Shown one piece after another: positions 1 through 7,874 of a stretch of 39,179 nt of DNA. A program made the position numbers and the translations under genes. Location: positions 71,747 to 110,925 of the forward strand of contig DIJZ01000023.1 in assembly GCA_002421425.1 (NCBI GenBank), written 5' to 3'. This DNA comes from Caldifarciminota bacterium UBA5631. Its GTDB lineage: Bacteria; Hydrothermota; Hydrothermia; UBA1063. The notes below the pieces were generated by a model that made no database searches, was not told the origin of the DNA, and saw only the letters and a program-made list of their open reading frames with translations. The stretch's first letter is position 1; each line of letters starts with the position of its first letter.

Positions 1-430
1 AATAGATCCCTGTCATCACATGTTCACTCAGCCCAAAGATGAACACCTGCCGTTACTTGAGTCTGACCCTCTTAAGGTCGTTGGAAAACAATATGATCTT
101 GTTTTAAATGGCGTGGAGATCGCATCAGGGTCCATTAGAAATCATGATGTGAGAATTCAGAAGAAGATTATGCAAATTATTGGCATTGATGAGGAGAGGA
201 TGGAGAGAAATTTTGGATTTCTGCTTAAGGCCCTTGAATATGGGGCACCACCTCATGGTGGTATTGCCCTTGGTTTTGATCGAATTGTGGCTATGCTCCT
301 CGGCCTTGAGAGTATTAGGGATTGCATTGCCTTTCCTAAAACAACAAGTGCCCAGTCCCTGTATGAACTTGCTCCAAACGAAATTGATTTAAAACAATTA
401 AAAGAATTGCATTTAAAAATCGAAGAATAG
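1..430 (+). CDS. aspS: Aspartyl-tRNA synthetase, C-terminal part (5' end outside window)
   Basis: Class II synthetase that charges tRNA-Asp with aspartate in the cytoplasm. The reading frame is open from the left edge (codons begin at base 2), so only about the last 142 residues are present. Family hallmarks visible are the YDLVLNGVEIASGS segment, FGFLLKALEYGAPPHGG, and the class II motif 3 region GIALGFDRIVAMLLG followed by SIRDCIAFPK, which forms the ATP/adenylate site. The stop at 428-430 lies one base from the stop of the convergent recombinase gene, leaving no room for a separate terminator. The discriminating versus non-discriminating type (Asp only, or Asp and Asn tRNAs) cannot be judged because the N-terminal anticodon domain is missing. 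Confidence 0.96.
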   Translation, partial: IDPCHHMFTQPKDEHLPLLESDPLKVVGKQYDLVLNGVEIASGSIRNHDVRIQKKIMQIIGIDEERMERNFGFLLKALEYGAPPHGGIALGFDRIVAMLLGLESIRDCIAFPKTTSAQSLYELAPNEIDLKQLKELHLKIEE

Positions 431-431
431 T

Positions 432-1316
432 CTATCCCCGAGGGTGGAATTTTCGGTGTACTTCCCGTAAGTAATCCTTATCAAGGTGGGTGTAAATTTG
501 TGTCGTCATCATTGATGAATGCCCGAGAAATATTTGGAGGGTTCTCAGATCACACCCGTTTTTAAGCATGTGAGTTGCAAAGGTATGTCTTAATATATGA
601 GGATATAAGTTCTTACTGATTCCGGCCTTTATGGCGTATTCCTTTAAACTTTTCCATACTGATATCCGTGAAATTGGCGTGCCTCTTAGATTTAGAAATA
701 CTCTATCTTCACCACGGCGCTTAAGAATTTTTGGTCGAACTTCGTAAAGATACATTAGCAAATATTTTTCTGCATATTCATTAAATGGGATAATCCTCTC
801 CTTCCCTCCCTTGCCTGTCACTCTAACGATCTTCTCATCAAGTAATACGTTCTGAAGTTTTAAATTTGTTAATTCAGATACTCTAACACCTGTCGCGTAG
901 AGGAATTCTAAAATAGCCCTATCCCTGATCCCTTTCTTCGTATCGAGTTTAGGAGTATCGAGAAGTCTTTTAACTTCTTCTTCTGAAAGGAAATCGGGAA
1001 GTTTTATTAACTTTCTCGGAATCTGGATGTCTGAAGCGAAGCTCTGCCTGGACATCCCTTCGATTTCAAGATAACTAAAGAACGCTCTGAGGCTTGAGAA
1101 AACGCGTGAACGGGTATTTTGTGCAAGTTCTTGATCGTCGAGGTAATCTGCAAAGCTATCAATATCTTCAAGGCTGAGGTCTACTGTATCGACATCACCG
1201 CGGAACTCGAGAAACTTGAATAAATCTCGCTGATAGGCTTCAACGGTGTTTAGAGACAATCCCCTCTCATCAAGAATGAAGGCTACGAAGCTTGAAATTG
1301 CTTCACCTAATTTCAT
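432..1316 (-). CDS. xerD: Tyrosine recombinase XerC/XerD
   Basis: Site-specific tyrosine recombinase of 294 residues, the usual Xer length. In other bacteria Xer proteins resolve chromosome dimers at dif. An N-terminal SAM-like core-binding domain spans about 1-95 and the catalytic domain about 105-290. All catalytic residues can be placed: R145 (TGVRVSEL), K169 (TGKGGK), H240 and R243 (PHILRHTF), H266 (LGHSS) and nucleophile Y275 (IYTHLD). It is the last gene of the proS-nusA-infB operon and its start overlaps the tsaE end by 14 bases. No inverted repeats or cargo surround it, so it looks like a housekeeping recombinase and not part of an integrated element. XerC versus XerD cannot be decided from sequence alone; the symbol is tentative. 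Confidence 0.9.
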   Translation of the reverse strand: MKLGEAISSFVAFILDERGLSLNTVEAYQRDLFKFLEFRGDVDTVDLSLEDIDSFADYLDDQELAQNTRSRVFSSLRAFFSYLEIEGMSRQSFASDIQIPRKLIKLPDFLSEEEVKRLLDTPKLDTKKGIRDRAILEFLYATGVRVSELTNLKLQNVLLDEKIVRVTGKGGKERIIPFNEYAEKYLLMYLYEVRPKILKRRGEDRVFLNLRGTPISRISVWKSLKEYAIKAGISKNLYPHILRHTFATHMLKNGCDLRTLQIFLGHSSMMTTQIYTHLDKDYLREVHRKFHPRG

Positions 1317-1785
1317 AAGGGCTCAGCGACTCTTTCAATTTTTCAATCACGTGAAGGCTTTCAGAAATCAAAGATAACAATCTTTCTCTTTTTCCTGTAA
1401 TCTCGATGTGTATGTCCAGAGAGCGATTGCTATTTATGAATTCCTTTATAAGTTCGGGCCATTCTATAAACCTTACAGAATCTGCCTCAGAAAGAAGGTC
1501 CATAATTCCTCTAACAAGGATTTCTTCCCTGTCTTTTATTCGAAACAGGTCTATATGATGGATAGTATATAAAGGGGTCTCAAAAGAGTTCACCACTGTA
1601 AAGGATGGGCTGCGAACAATTTTGTGCCCCCAGTTTGAAAGAAAGCCCCTCACGAACTCAGTTTTTCCGGAGCCCAGATCTCCGCTCAACAATATGTCAA
1701 AGGGTGGCTGTAAGAATTTTGCGAGCTTTTTTCCTATTAATCTTGTGAACCGAGGTGAATAACTTCTTATTAGGACATTATTCAT
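1303..1785 (-). CDS. tsaE: tRNA threonylcarbamoyladenosine biosynthesis ATPase TsaE
   Basis: ATPase partner of TsaB/TsaD in making the t6A37 modification of ANN-decoding tRNAs. About 160 residues, typical of the family. It shows a Walker A loop (GDLGSGKTEF), the switch-like segment SPSFTVVNSFE, the HIDLFRI motif and FIEWPE. The frame stays open upstream to 1830, but those extra residues lie inside ptsI and resemble nothing in TsaE, so I place the start at the ATG at 1785 (MNNVLIRSYSP). This ATG overlaps the ptsI stop by eight bases, implying translational coupling. tsaB and tsaD are not in the window. Confidence 0.92.
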   Translation of the reverse strand: MNNVLIRSYSPRFTRLIGKKLAKFLQPPFDILLSGDLGSGKTEFVRGFLSNWGHKIVRSPSFTVVNSFETPLYTIHHIDLFRIKDREEILVRGIMDLLSEADSVRFIEWPELIKEFINSNRSLDIHIEITGKRERLLSLISESLHVIEKLKESLSPYEIR

Positions 1786-3520
1786 AGAATTCCAGAAGTT
1801 CTGGCATAATTTTCCGCAGGTACTCTCCAACGAGTTTCTTTACTTCCCTTGGACTCTCCTTCTCGGTAGCTTCAAGGGATATTTGCTCTGCTTCCTGCAA
1901 GTTTATCCTTCGAATTAAGGATTTAACCTCGGGAATTCTGGACGGCGGGCACGATATTTCATCAACGCCAAGCCCGATGAGAAGTATTACTCCGTAGGGA
2001 TCTGATGCCATTTCGCCACAAGATGCAACTACTATGTTCTTCTCTCTACACACGTCAGTGGTAATTTTAGTTAACTTTAGGACCGCAGGATGGAGGTGAT
2101 TAAAAAGTTTTGAAACCCTGATACTTTTACGATCTACAGCAAGGGTATATTGAGTAAGATCATTGGTTCCTATGCTCACAAAGTCAACCAATTCGGCAAT
2201 GTGCTCAAGGGTGAATACAGCTGATGGCACTTCAATCATAATTCCAAAACGAGGCTGGTTAATCTCACCATGTTCTTTTTCGAGAAACTTTTTGCTTCTT
2301 ATGAATATTTTTTTAGCCTCTACGACTTCTTCATAAGTGGAAACCATCGGAATCATAAATCTTATGTTACTGTACACATTTGCTCGCATAACAGCTCTAA
2401 TTTGCTTTTCAAAAATCTGCTGTTCATCCAGGAGTACCCTTATACCCCGGAGTCCAAGAAAAGGATTATCTTCAGAGTAGTCATTGTAAAACTTGTCTCC
2501 GCCCACATCGAAAGCCCTGATTGTAACTGAGTTTGGATAGATCTTCTGTGCTATATCCCTATAAATTCTGTACTGTTCTTCTTCATTCTGAGCATATTCG
2601 TTAAATATCATTTCCGTTCTGAATAATCCGATTCCGTATTTGCCAGACTCCATAAGCTCTTCAACTTCTTTGGGAATATCGATATTTGCGAAGATGCCTA
2701 TTTCCTTCCCATCAAGGGTTACGGCTGGCAGGTCCTTTTCGCTAGCAAGGCCTGACTCATATCTTTCATACCCTCTTTTTATTAGAAAGTACCTGTCCTG
2801 GGTAGATTCAAGGGGATTTATTATTATTACTCCCTTCCCCCCATCAAGAATTACAATATCATCGTCTTCCACGAGTTTTGTAATTTTCTCTATTCCGAAT
2901 ACGGTGGGTATTTTGAAATTCCTCAAGATTATTGCTGAGTGTTCTGTTCTACCACCCTTCTCCGTTACAACTCCTTTTGCATTACTTCTTACGATTCTAA
3001 GAGCTTCTTCAATTGAAAGACTCTCTGTTGCAATAATACCGTCAAACTTGAAATCTTCCTTGTAATAAGAGTTATTAATTATAGCAACAAGGTCCATACC
3101 TAATCTTTCAATTTCCCTTGCTCTTTCCCTTATATACGAAGATTCATGCTTCATCAGTAGCTCTTTTCTGTTGCTGAAGACGCTGTTTATTGCTGATTCT
3201 ACGTTTCGCCTTTTGTTCTTAATAAGAAGGATAACGTCATTTTGCATTTCTGGGTCATTTATAATGGATATCTGAACATCCAGGAGTCTTTTGAGATTTT
3301 CCTCAGAAGTTTCTGTTTTCAACTCGTTAAGGACAGACTTAAGCCTCTCGACACCTTGCGTGAATTTAGATACTTCCTCTTCAATTTCGGAAGGTTTCAA
3401 GATCCTCTCTTTGCACTCGATTTTTTTCTTTTTGATAATCTTCACCGGCGCGATTATAATTCCCGGGGAAATCGGAATTCCTTTGAGCTTGAGTTCTTGA
3501 CTACTCCTCACCGAAACCAT
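1778..3520 (-). CDS. ptsI: Phosphoenolpyruvate-protein phosphotransferase (PTS Enzyme I)
   Basis: Takes phosphate from phosphoenolpyruvate and passes it to HPr in the cytoplasm. About 580 residues, full length. The phosphorylated histidine is H194 in GGRTEHSAI; the family usually reads GGRTSHSAI, so the residue before His is changed from Ser to Glu. The TIM-barrel PEP site follows (GGDKFYNDY, NPFLGLRGIR) with the catalytic Cys in ASCGEMASDP. The first ATG at 3520 has GGAGG touching it, too close to serve it. A GTG nine bases beyond that GGAGG (3511, residue 4) is better spaced and may be the true start. It overlaps the ptsH end by up to 20 bases. No EII sugar permease gene is nearby. Confidence 0.95.
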   Translation of the reverse strand: MVSVRSSQELKLKGIPISPGIIIAPVKIIKKKKIECKERILKPSEIEEEVSKFTQGVERLKSVLNELKTETSEENLKRLLDVQISIINDPEMQNDVILLIKNKRRNVESAINSVFSNRKELLMKHESSYIRERAREIERLGMDLVAIINNSYYKEDFKFDGIIATESLSIEEALRIVRSNAKGVVTEKGGRTEHSAIILRNFKIPTVFGIEKITKLVEDDDIVILDGGKGVIIINPLESTQDRYFLIKRGYERYESGLASEKDLPAVTLDGKEIGIFANIDIPKEVEELMESGKYGIGLFRTEMIFNEYAQNEEEQYRIYRDIAQKIYPNSVTIRAFDVGGDKFYNDYSEDNPFLGLRGIRVLLDEQQIFEKQIRAVMRANVYSNIRFMIPMVSTYEEVVEAKKIFIRSKKFLEKEHGEINQPRFGIMIEVPSAVFTLEHIAELVDFVSIGTNDLTQYTLAVDRKSIRVSKLFNHLHPAVLKLTKITTDVCREKNIVVASCGEMASDPYGVILLIGLGVDEISCPPSRIPEVKSLIRRINLQEAEQISLEATEKESPREVKKLVGEYLRKIMPELLEFYE

Positions 3521-3767
3521 CCTCCACGATCTTTACAATAGCTTTGATGGCTTCATCTTCATCAGCGCCTTCGCATTTTATTGTAATTTCACTACCCTGT
3601 GGTGCAACAAGCATCATAAGGCCAAGAACGCTTTTCCCGTTCACCTCAATATCGTCCTTGCTAACGTATACATCGCACTCGAACTTATTCGCAGTCTGAG
3701 CAATCATCGTCGCAGGCCTTGCATGGATGCCAAGCTTATTCTTGATAGTGACCTTGACTTCTTTCAT
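3501..3767 (-). CDS. ptsH: Phosphocarrier protein HPr
   Basis: Small cytoplasmic phosphocarrier of 88 residues, the standard size. H15 sits in GIHARPAT, the site phosphorylated by Enzyme I. S46 sits in NGKSVLGLMML, the site that HPr kinase/phosphorylase modifies in many bacteria; its conservation allows but does not prove that form of control. The start overlaps the ylxP stop as ATGA, and the end overlaps ptsI. Its place directly behind infB-ylxP is unusual and hints that this PTS pair has a regulatory role instead of, or as well as, sugar uptake. Confidence 0.96.
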   Translation of the reverse strand: MKEVKVTIKNKLGIHARPATMIAQTANKFECDVYVSKDDIEVNGKSVLGLMMLVAPQGSEITIKCEGADEDEAIKAIVKIVEDGFGEE

Positions 3768-4045
3768 AAAAAATTGATTTTGTAATCGAGAATCTCCACA
3801 AGGCCTTCGGCTTCAACGAAGTTTACAATCCTGGAAAGCGTGGAATTTGCATCCTTTCCGTCGGATGAAATACACGCAATGCCCAGCTGTGCTCTCCTCC
3901 ACACATCGTGATCATCAAGCTCTGAAACTGACACGTTGAAAGCGTTTCGTATCCTGTCCTTGATTCTTTTTAGAATACTGCGTTTTTCCTTAAGTGAATT
4001 GCAGTTTGGAAGGTAAAGATCAATTATTAAAGTACCAATAAGCAT
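3764..4045 (-). CDS. ylxP: YlxP/DUF503 family protein
   Basis: A 93-residue protein of the DUF503 (YlxP-like) family, recognised from the opening MLIGTLIIDLYLPNCNSLKEKR, the run RSILKRIKDRIRNAFNVSVSELDD cut here as successive motifs, and HDVWRRAQLGIACISSD. In many bacteria this gene sits between infB and rbfA, exactly the left half of the arrangement here, and is thought to act in ribosome biogenesis; its biochemical role is not settled. It begins two bases after the infB stop and ends in a four-base overlap with ptsH, so it is firmly inside the operon. The usual next gene, rbfA, is replaced by ptsH. Confidence 0.9.
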   Translation of the reverse strand: MLIGTLIIDLYLPNCNSLKEKRSILKRIKDRIRNAFNVSVSELDDHDVWRRAQLGIACISSDGKDANSTLSRIVNFVEAEGLVEILDYKINFL

Positions 4046-4047
4046 TT

Positions 4048-6165
4048 CTAAAATTCGAAAACCTGCTCAACATTAAAACACTCAATAATGTCGCCCTCTT
4101 TTAATTTGTCGAAGTTTTCGATCTTAATGCCACATTCAAAACCACTCTGGACCTCTCGAACATCTTCCTGGAATCGTTTCAGACTGGATAATTTCCCTTC
4201 AAAGATCTTTTCTCCCTCTCGGAAAACTCTTACTTTAGCGTTTCTTTGAATTACACCATTAATCACATAACATCCAGCAACTATGCCTATTTTTGCAATT
4301 CTGAAAAGCTTTCGTACTTCGGCTTTGCCAAGCACTATTTCCTTTATCACTGGCTCCACGAGGCCCTTAAGCATTTTTTCGACATCTTCAAGAAGTTCAT
4401 ATATCAGCCTCGTAGTTTTAATTGTTACACCAAGCTCTTTTGCTTTTATTTTTGCCTTCTGATCCACCGTTGTATTGAAACCTATTACCACACCCTGCGC
4501 AGTGTGGGCGAGTTCAATATCGTTCTCCGTCACCGCACCAACGCCAGAAAAAATAATGTCAGGTTTTACATCTTTTACAGACATCTTTGAGAGACTATCC
4601 TGGATTGCTTCTACAGATCCATAACAATCGGCCTTTATAACGAGGGGGAGTTCCTTCAGTTCACCGGACCTTATCTTTTCCTGGATGGCTTTTAGGATTA
4701 ACGTATATTCACCCCTCTGAATTTGTTCCTTCTTTACCTTTTTCCTCTCTTCTGCAATCCTTTTTGCTTCATCATCAGTCTGTAATACTTCAAAAGAATC
4801 GCCCGCTTGAGGTAACTCTTCAAATCCCTGAATTGCAACAGGAACTGACGGACCCGCAAATTCCACTTTCTCGCCCCATTCGTTAAACATTGCTCTTACT
4901 CTTCCGTGAGTCAAACCTGCGACAAAAACGTCTCTCAATCTTAGAGTGCCCTTCTGTATCAGTACTGAAGCAAGTGGTCCTTTCCCTCTGTCAATTCTTG
5001 ACTCAATAACAATACCTTTTGCAAATCCCGCCGAAGTGGATCTGAGTTTCATTTCTTCAGCTTTTAGCAATATGCCCAGTAGAAGTTCGTCCACATTCTT
5101 GCCCGTTTTGGCAGAAATTTCCACCATTAAAGTGTCGCCGCCCCACTCTTCCGGGATCAGTCCAAACTGCGTTAAATCTCTTCTCACCTTTTCGGTATCT
5201 GCATTTGGTAAATCTATTTTATTAATCGCAACGATAATAGGTACCCTTGCACTCTTCGCATGGTTAATGGCTTCAATGGTTTGTTCTTTTACCCCTTCAA
5301 CGGCTGAAACAACGAGAATAATAATGTCCGTGACTTGCGCTCCTCGCGCTCTCATTGCAGAAAAAGCTTCATGGCCTGGTGTGTCAAGAAATGTTATTCT
5401 TTTTCCCTGATACACAATTTGGTACGCACCTATGTGCTGGGTAATTTTTCCAACTTCCCTGTCGGCAACATTGCTGTGTCGTATGTAATCAAGGAGTGTT
5501 GTTTTACCATGATCGACATGTCCCATCACGGTAACTACGGGAGGCCTTTCCTCGGCGTATTCCTCTTCCTCTCTGGAAACCTTTGCCTGAATTTCCGGAA
5601 ACTCTACTTCGTAGCCGTATTCATCTGCAATAATGTTAATTGTATCTTCATCAAGGGTGTGATTGATTGTAACCATCATACCCATGCTGAACAGCTTTTG
5701 AATTATTTCAGCGGGGGTAATCCCCAGCATCTTCGCCAGGTCTCCTACTGTCAATGAACGACTGTACAACTGAAGTTTTTTCACTTCAATTTCGTGACTT
5801 TCAAAACTTCGATCGATTGGTCGCTTCTTAGTCTTCTCGTGTTTCTTTGCCATCTTTGCCATGGTTTCGCGATACTTCTCTTCCGGCTTCACAGGTGTTT
5901 TGTTTCTCTGAGCGGCCTTTGCCCTTTGCTCTGTACTTTCTGCGCCTTCACCCCAAATTTGCTTTTTTCTCTCGAGTTCTTTCTGTGCTTCCTCTTTCTC
6001 CTTCTTCAAATAATCTCTAATTGCTTTTTCCATTTCAGGAGTAAGTGTATCTCTCGGAGAGCTTACCTTGAAATTCATCTCGGACAGAATTGTGATAATA
6101 GTCTTCGCTGTAAGGTCAAGTTCCTTCGCGAGATCACCTATTCTCTTGATTTCTTTATTTTCCAT
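4048..6165 (-). CDS. infB: Translation initiation factor IF-2
   Basis: GTPase that places initiator tRNA on the 30S subunit and promotes subunit joining. 705 residues. Two IF2_N modules lie at about 5-55 and 133-185, separated by a charged Lys/Glu-rich linker. The G domain begins with GHVDHGKT at 215-222, followed by DTPGHEAF (G3), NKID (G4) and SAK (G5). Domains II to IV complete the protein, including the C-terminal fMet-tRNA binding part ending near FNVEQVFEF. Its start overlaps the nusA stop by 11 bases and has an upstream GGAGAA-type ribosome site. The nusA-infB adjacency is the classic bacterial order. Nothing appears truncated. Confidence 0.98.
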   Translation of the reverse strand: MENKEIKRIGDLAKELDLTAKTIITILSEMNFKVSSPRDTLTPEMEKAIRDYLKKEKEEAQKELERKKQIWGEGAESTEQRAKAAQRNKTPVKPEEKYRETMAKMAKKHEKTKKRPIDRSFESHEIEVKKLQLYSRSLTVGDLAKMLGITPAEIIQKLFSMGMMVTINHTLDEDTINIIADEYGYEVEFPEIQAKVSREEEEYAEERPPVVTVMGHVDHGKTTLLDYIRHSNVADREVGKITQHIGAYQIVYQGKRITFLDTPGHEAFSAMRARGAQVTDIIILVVSAVEGVKEQTIEAINHAKSARVPIIVAINKIDLPNADTEKVRRDLTQFGLIPEEWGGDTLMVEISAKTGKNVDELLLGILLKAEEMKLRSTSAGFAKGIVIESRIDRGKGPLASVLIQKGTLRLRDVFVAGLTHGRVRAMFNEWGEKVEFAGPSVPVAIQGFEELPQAGDSFEVLQTDDEAKRIAEERKKVKKEQIQRGEYTLILKAIQEKIRSGELKELPLVIKADCYGSVEAIQDSLSKMSVKDVKPDIIFSGVGAVTENDIELAHTAQGVVIGFNTTVDQKAKIKAKELGVTIKTTRLIYELLEDVEKMLKGLVEPVIKEIVLGKAEVRKLFRIAKIGIVAGCYVINGVIQRNAKVRVFREGEKIFEGKLSSLKRFQEDVREVQSGFECGIKIENFDKLKEGDIIECFNVEQVFEF

Positions 6166-7429
6166 CTTTCTCCTTTTCTGTTATTTTATTTTCGAGAATC
6201 TCAAGGAGTTTTATAGCCTGATCCTCTCTGAACCCAATCTTTTTGAATTCAGAAAGGGTTGGTAGTGACTTTAAATCCTTGAAATAGTATAGACCGGCTT
6301 CTCTTAGAATCTGAATAACATTTGAAGGCACTTCATCACCTAGCTCCAGCAGCGTGACGCCTCTCGCGGGTCTTACTTTCTCGAATTCTTTCAGTGGATA
6401 TACCAGCACCTCTTTACCTACCAGTTTTGATGCAAGAATTGCATTTATGGCGTCCTCTCCCTTTGCTACTGGTAATTCCGCATCGGAAACAATAGCTACA
6501 TATTTTTCATCATCATCAAAAATGCAGAGAATTTCTTTCGCTGGTGCCAGTGCGTTTGCAACGTGCCTGTAAGGGTTTTCACTATACCTTATTATATCAA
6601 TTTTCTCTCCACCGAGTTCATCAGTAATAGATTTGATAATCTGGCCTTTAACTCCAATTATTGAACCTATATCAACGCTTTCAGGCCTTTTTGGCTTGAC
6701 GGATACCTTTGCTCTTCTTCCCGGAATTCTTGCAATTTGCTTTATTTCTATTAAACCTGTGGCAATGTCGGGTATTTCATCTTCCAGCAGTTTTTTAAGG
6801 AAATTTGGATGGGTTCTTGAGAGTACAACCGGCGAAGTGTATTTTTTCTTTTCCTTAGGGTCCTGAACTTCCAGTATTACAGCCTTGATTCTCCTGATAT
6901 TCCTCAGGCTTTGAACCTTGTCACCGGGAAGGAGTTCAGAAAAAGGCAGAGAAGCCTCAACGTTTCCAAGGCTCAAAACCACTTCGTCCCTCTCAACCCT
7001 CAATACTGTTCCTTCAACCTTTTCGCCTATCTTCTTAACAAGGTTTTCGTACTCTCTCCGCTTTGTCTCTTCAGTAAGCTTTCGGAGAAAAGCATCAGAA
7101 ATTTGGCTCATGTATCTTCTTCCGATAGCCTTGAAGTCTTCTTTAATTTCGACTCTTTGGTCAACTTTTGCGTCGGAAGAGATCTGACGAGCCTCTTCAA
7201 TAGAGATCTCTGTATTTGGGTCTAGTGCTTTTTCCTTTACAACCTTCTCTGTAAGAATAATGAAGCCTTCCTTAGGGTCATAAAGGACCCGAAATGAGCA
7301 ATTTGGATCACGTTTTTTCTTGAGTACTTCCGTAACGGCTTCTTTAAACTTCTCAACAACGAATTCCTTTGATAGCTTCCTTTCATTTGCAATTCGCTGG
7401 ATTAATTGTTCTATTTCTTTTCCCACCAT
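6155..7429 (-). CDS. nusA: Transcription termination/antitermination factor NusA
   Basis: RNA polymerase-binding elongation factor of 424 residues. The N-terminal polymerase-binding domain (about 1-130) is followed by an S1 domain (about 132-200, KVEGTVLRVERDEVVLSLG), then two KH domains including GSIIGVKGQIIKSITDELGG and EKIDIIRYSENP. The last 60 or so residues look like a helix-hairpin-helix element (NVIQILREAGLYYFKDL) in place of the longer repeats of E. coli NusA. The start ATG at 7429 has GAGGTG five bases upstream, lying just past the rimP stop at 7431. It works beside IF-2, RimP and ProRS in an expression-machinery operon. Confidence 0.98.
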   Translation of the reverse strand: MVGKEIEQLIQRIANERKLSKEFVVEKFKEAVTEVLKKKRDPNCSFRVLYDPKEGFIILTEKVVKEKALDPNTEISIEEARQISSDAKVDQRVEIKEDFKAIGRRYMSQISDAFLRKLTEETKRREYENLVKKIGEKVEGTVLRVERDEVVLSLGNVEASLPFSELLPGDKVQSLRNIRRIKAVILEVQDPKEKKKYTSPVVLSRTHPNFLKKLLEDEIPDIATGLIEIKQIARIPGRRAKVSVKPKRPESVDIGSIIGVKGQIIKSITDELGGEKIDIIRYSENPYRHVANALAPAKEILCIFDDDEKYVAIVSDAELPVAKGEDAINAILASKLVGKEVLVYPLKEFEKVRPARGVTLLELGDEVPSNVIQILREAGLYYFKDLKSLPTLSEFKKIGFREDQAIKLLEILENKITEKEKDGK

Positions 7430-7430
7430 A

Positions 7431-7874
7431 TTACACCTCGTTTAGTTTAATTTTTTTGATTTCAACTCTGGGGAGTATCTCCCCACTATCAATATATATG
7501 TGCTTCTCATCAAAGCCTTTCAAAATACCTGAATATTGTTTTTCTCCGGTATAGATAATTACCTTTTTTCCTCTTGCCCACGAAAGTTCCCTATCGGTGC
7601 GCAAGATCCGGTCCAGGCCAGGACTTCCAACTTCAAGGATGTATGGTCCGCGGATAACATCCTCAGCATCCAGCAATAGAGAAATCTCGTTGGAAATCTT
7701 CTCGCATTCACTCAAAGTAATTCCACCCTCTTTGTCTATAGCTATTTCAACCCTTTTTCTCCCTCCAAGTCCTTTGATTGAAACGTCAACGAGTACAAGA
7801 TCGCTACCCTCAACAAGGCGTTGAACGATGTTGAATATTTTTTCCTCGACATTTTTAAATTCTTTAAAGTTCAT
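7431..7874 (-). CDS. rimP: Ribosome maturation factor RimP
   Basis: A 147-residue factor needed for 30S subunit assembly. Family features are the N-terminal alpha-beta domain with the segment LVLVDVSIKG, the strongly conserved VGSPGLDR motif and the C-terminal SH3-like barrel (KKVIIYTGEKQYSGILKG). Its ATG overlaps the proS stop as ATGA, and nusA begins two bases beyond its stop. The rimP-nusA-infB order is the canonical one, which supports the call. Confidence 0.96.
   Translation of the reverse strand: MNFKEFKNVEEKIFNIVQRLVEGSDLVLVDVSIKGLGGRKRVEIAIDKEGGITLSECEKISNEISLLLDAEDVIRGPYILEVGSPGLDRILRTDRELSWARGKKVIIYTGEKQYSGILKGFDEKHIYIDSGEILPRVEIKKIKLNEV

Noticed and set aside
432..1316. Tyrosine recombinase as a sign of a genomic island
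   Set aside because: It is the last gene of a housekeeping operon, with normal Xer length and no att-like repeats, tRNA gene or cargo nearby.
2270..3541. Several plus-strand open frames across ptsI
   Set aside because: They lie antisense to a confidently assigned gene, have no ribosome sites or family features, and are shadows of its codon bias.
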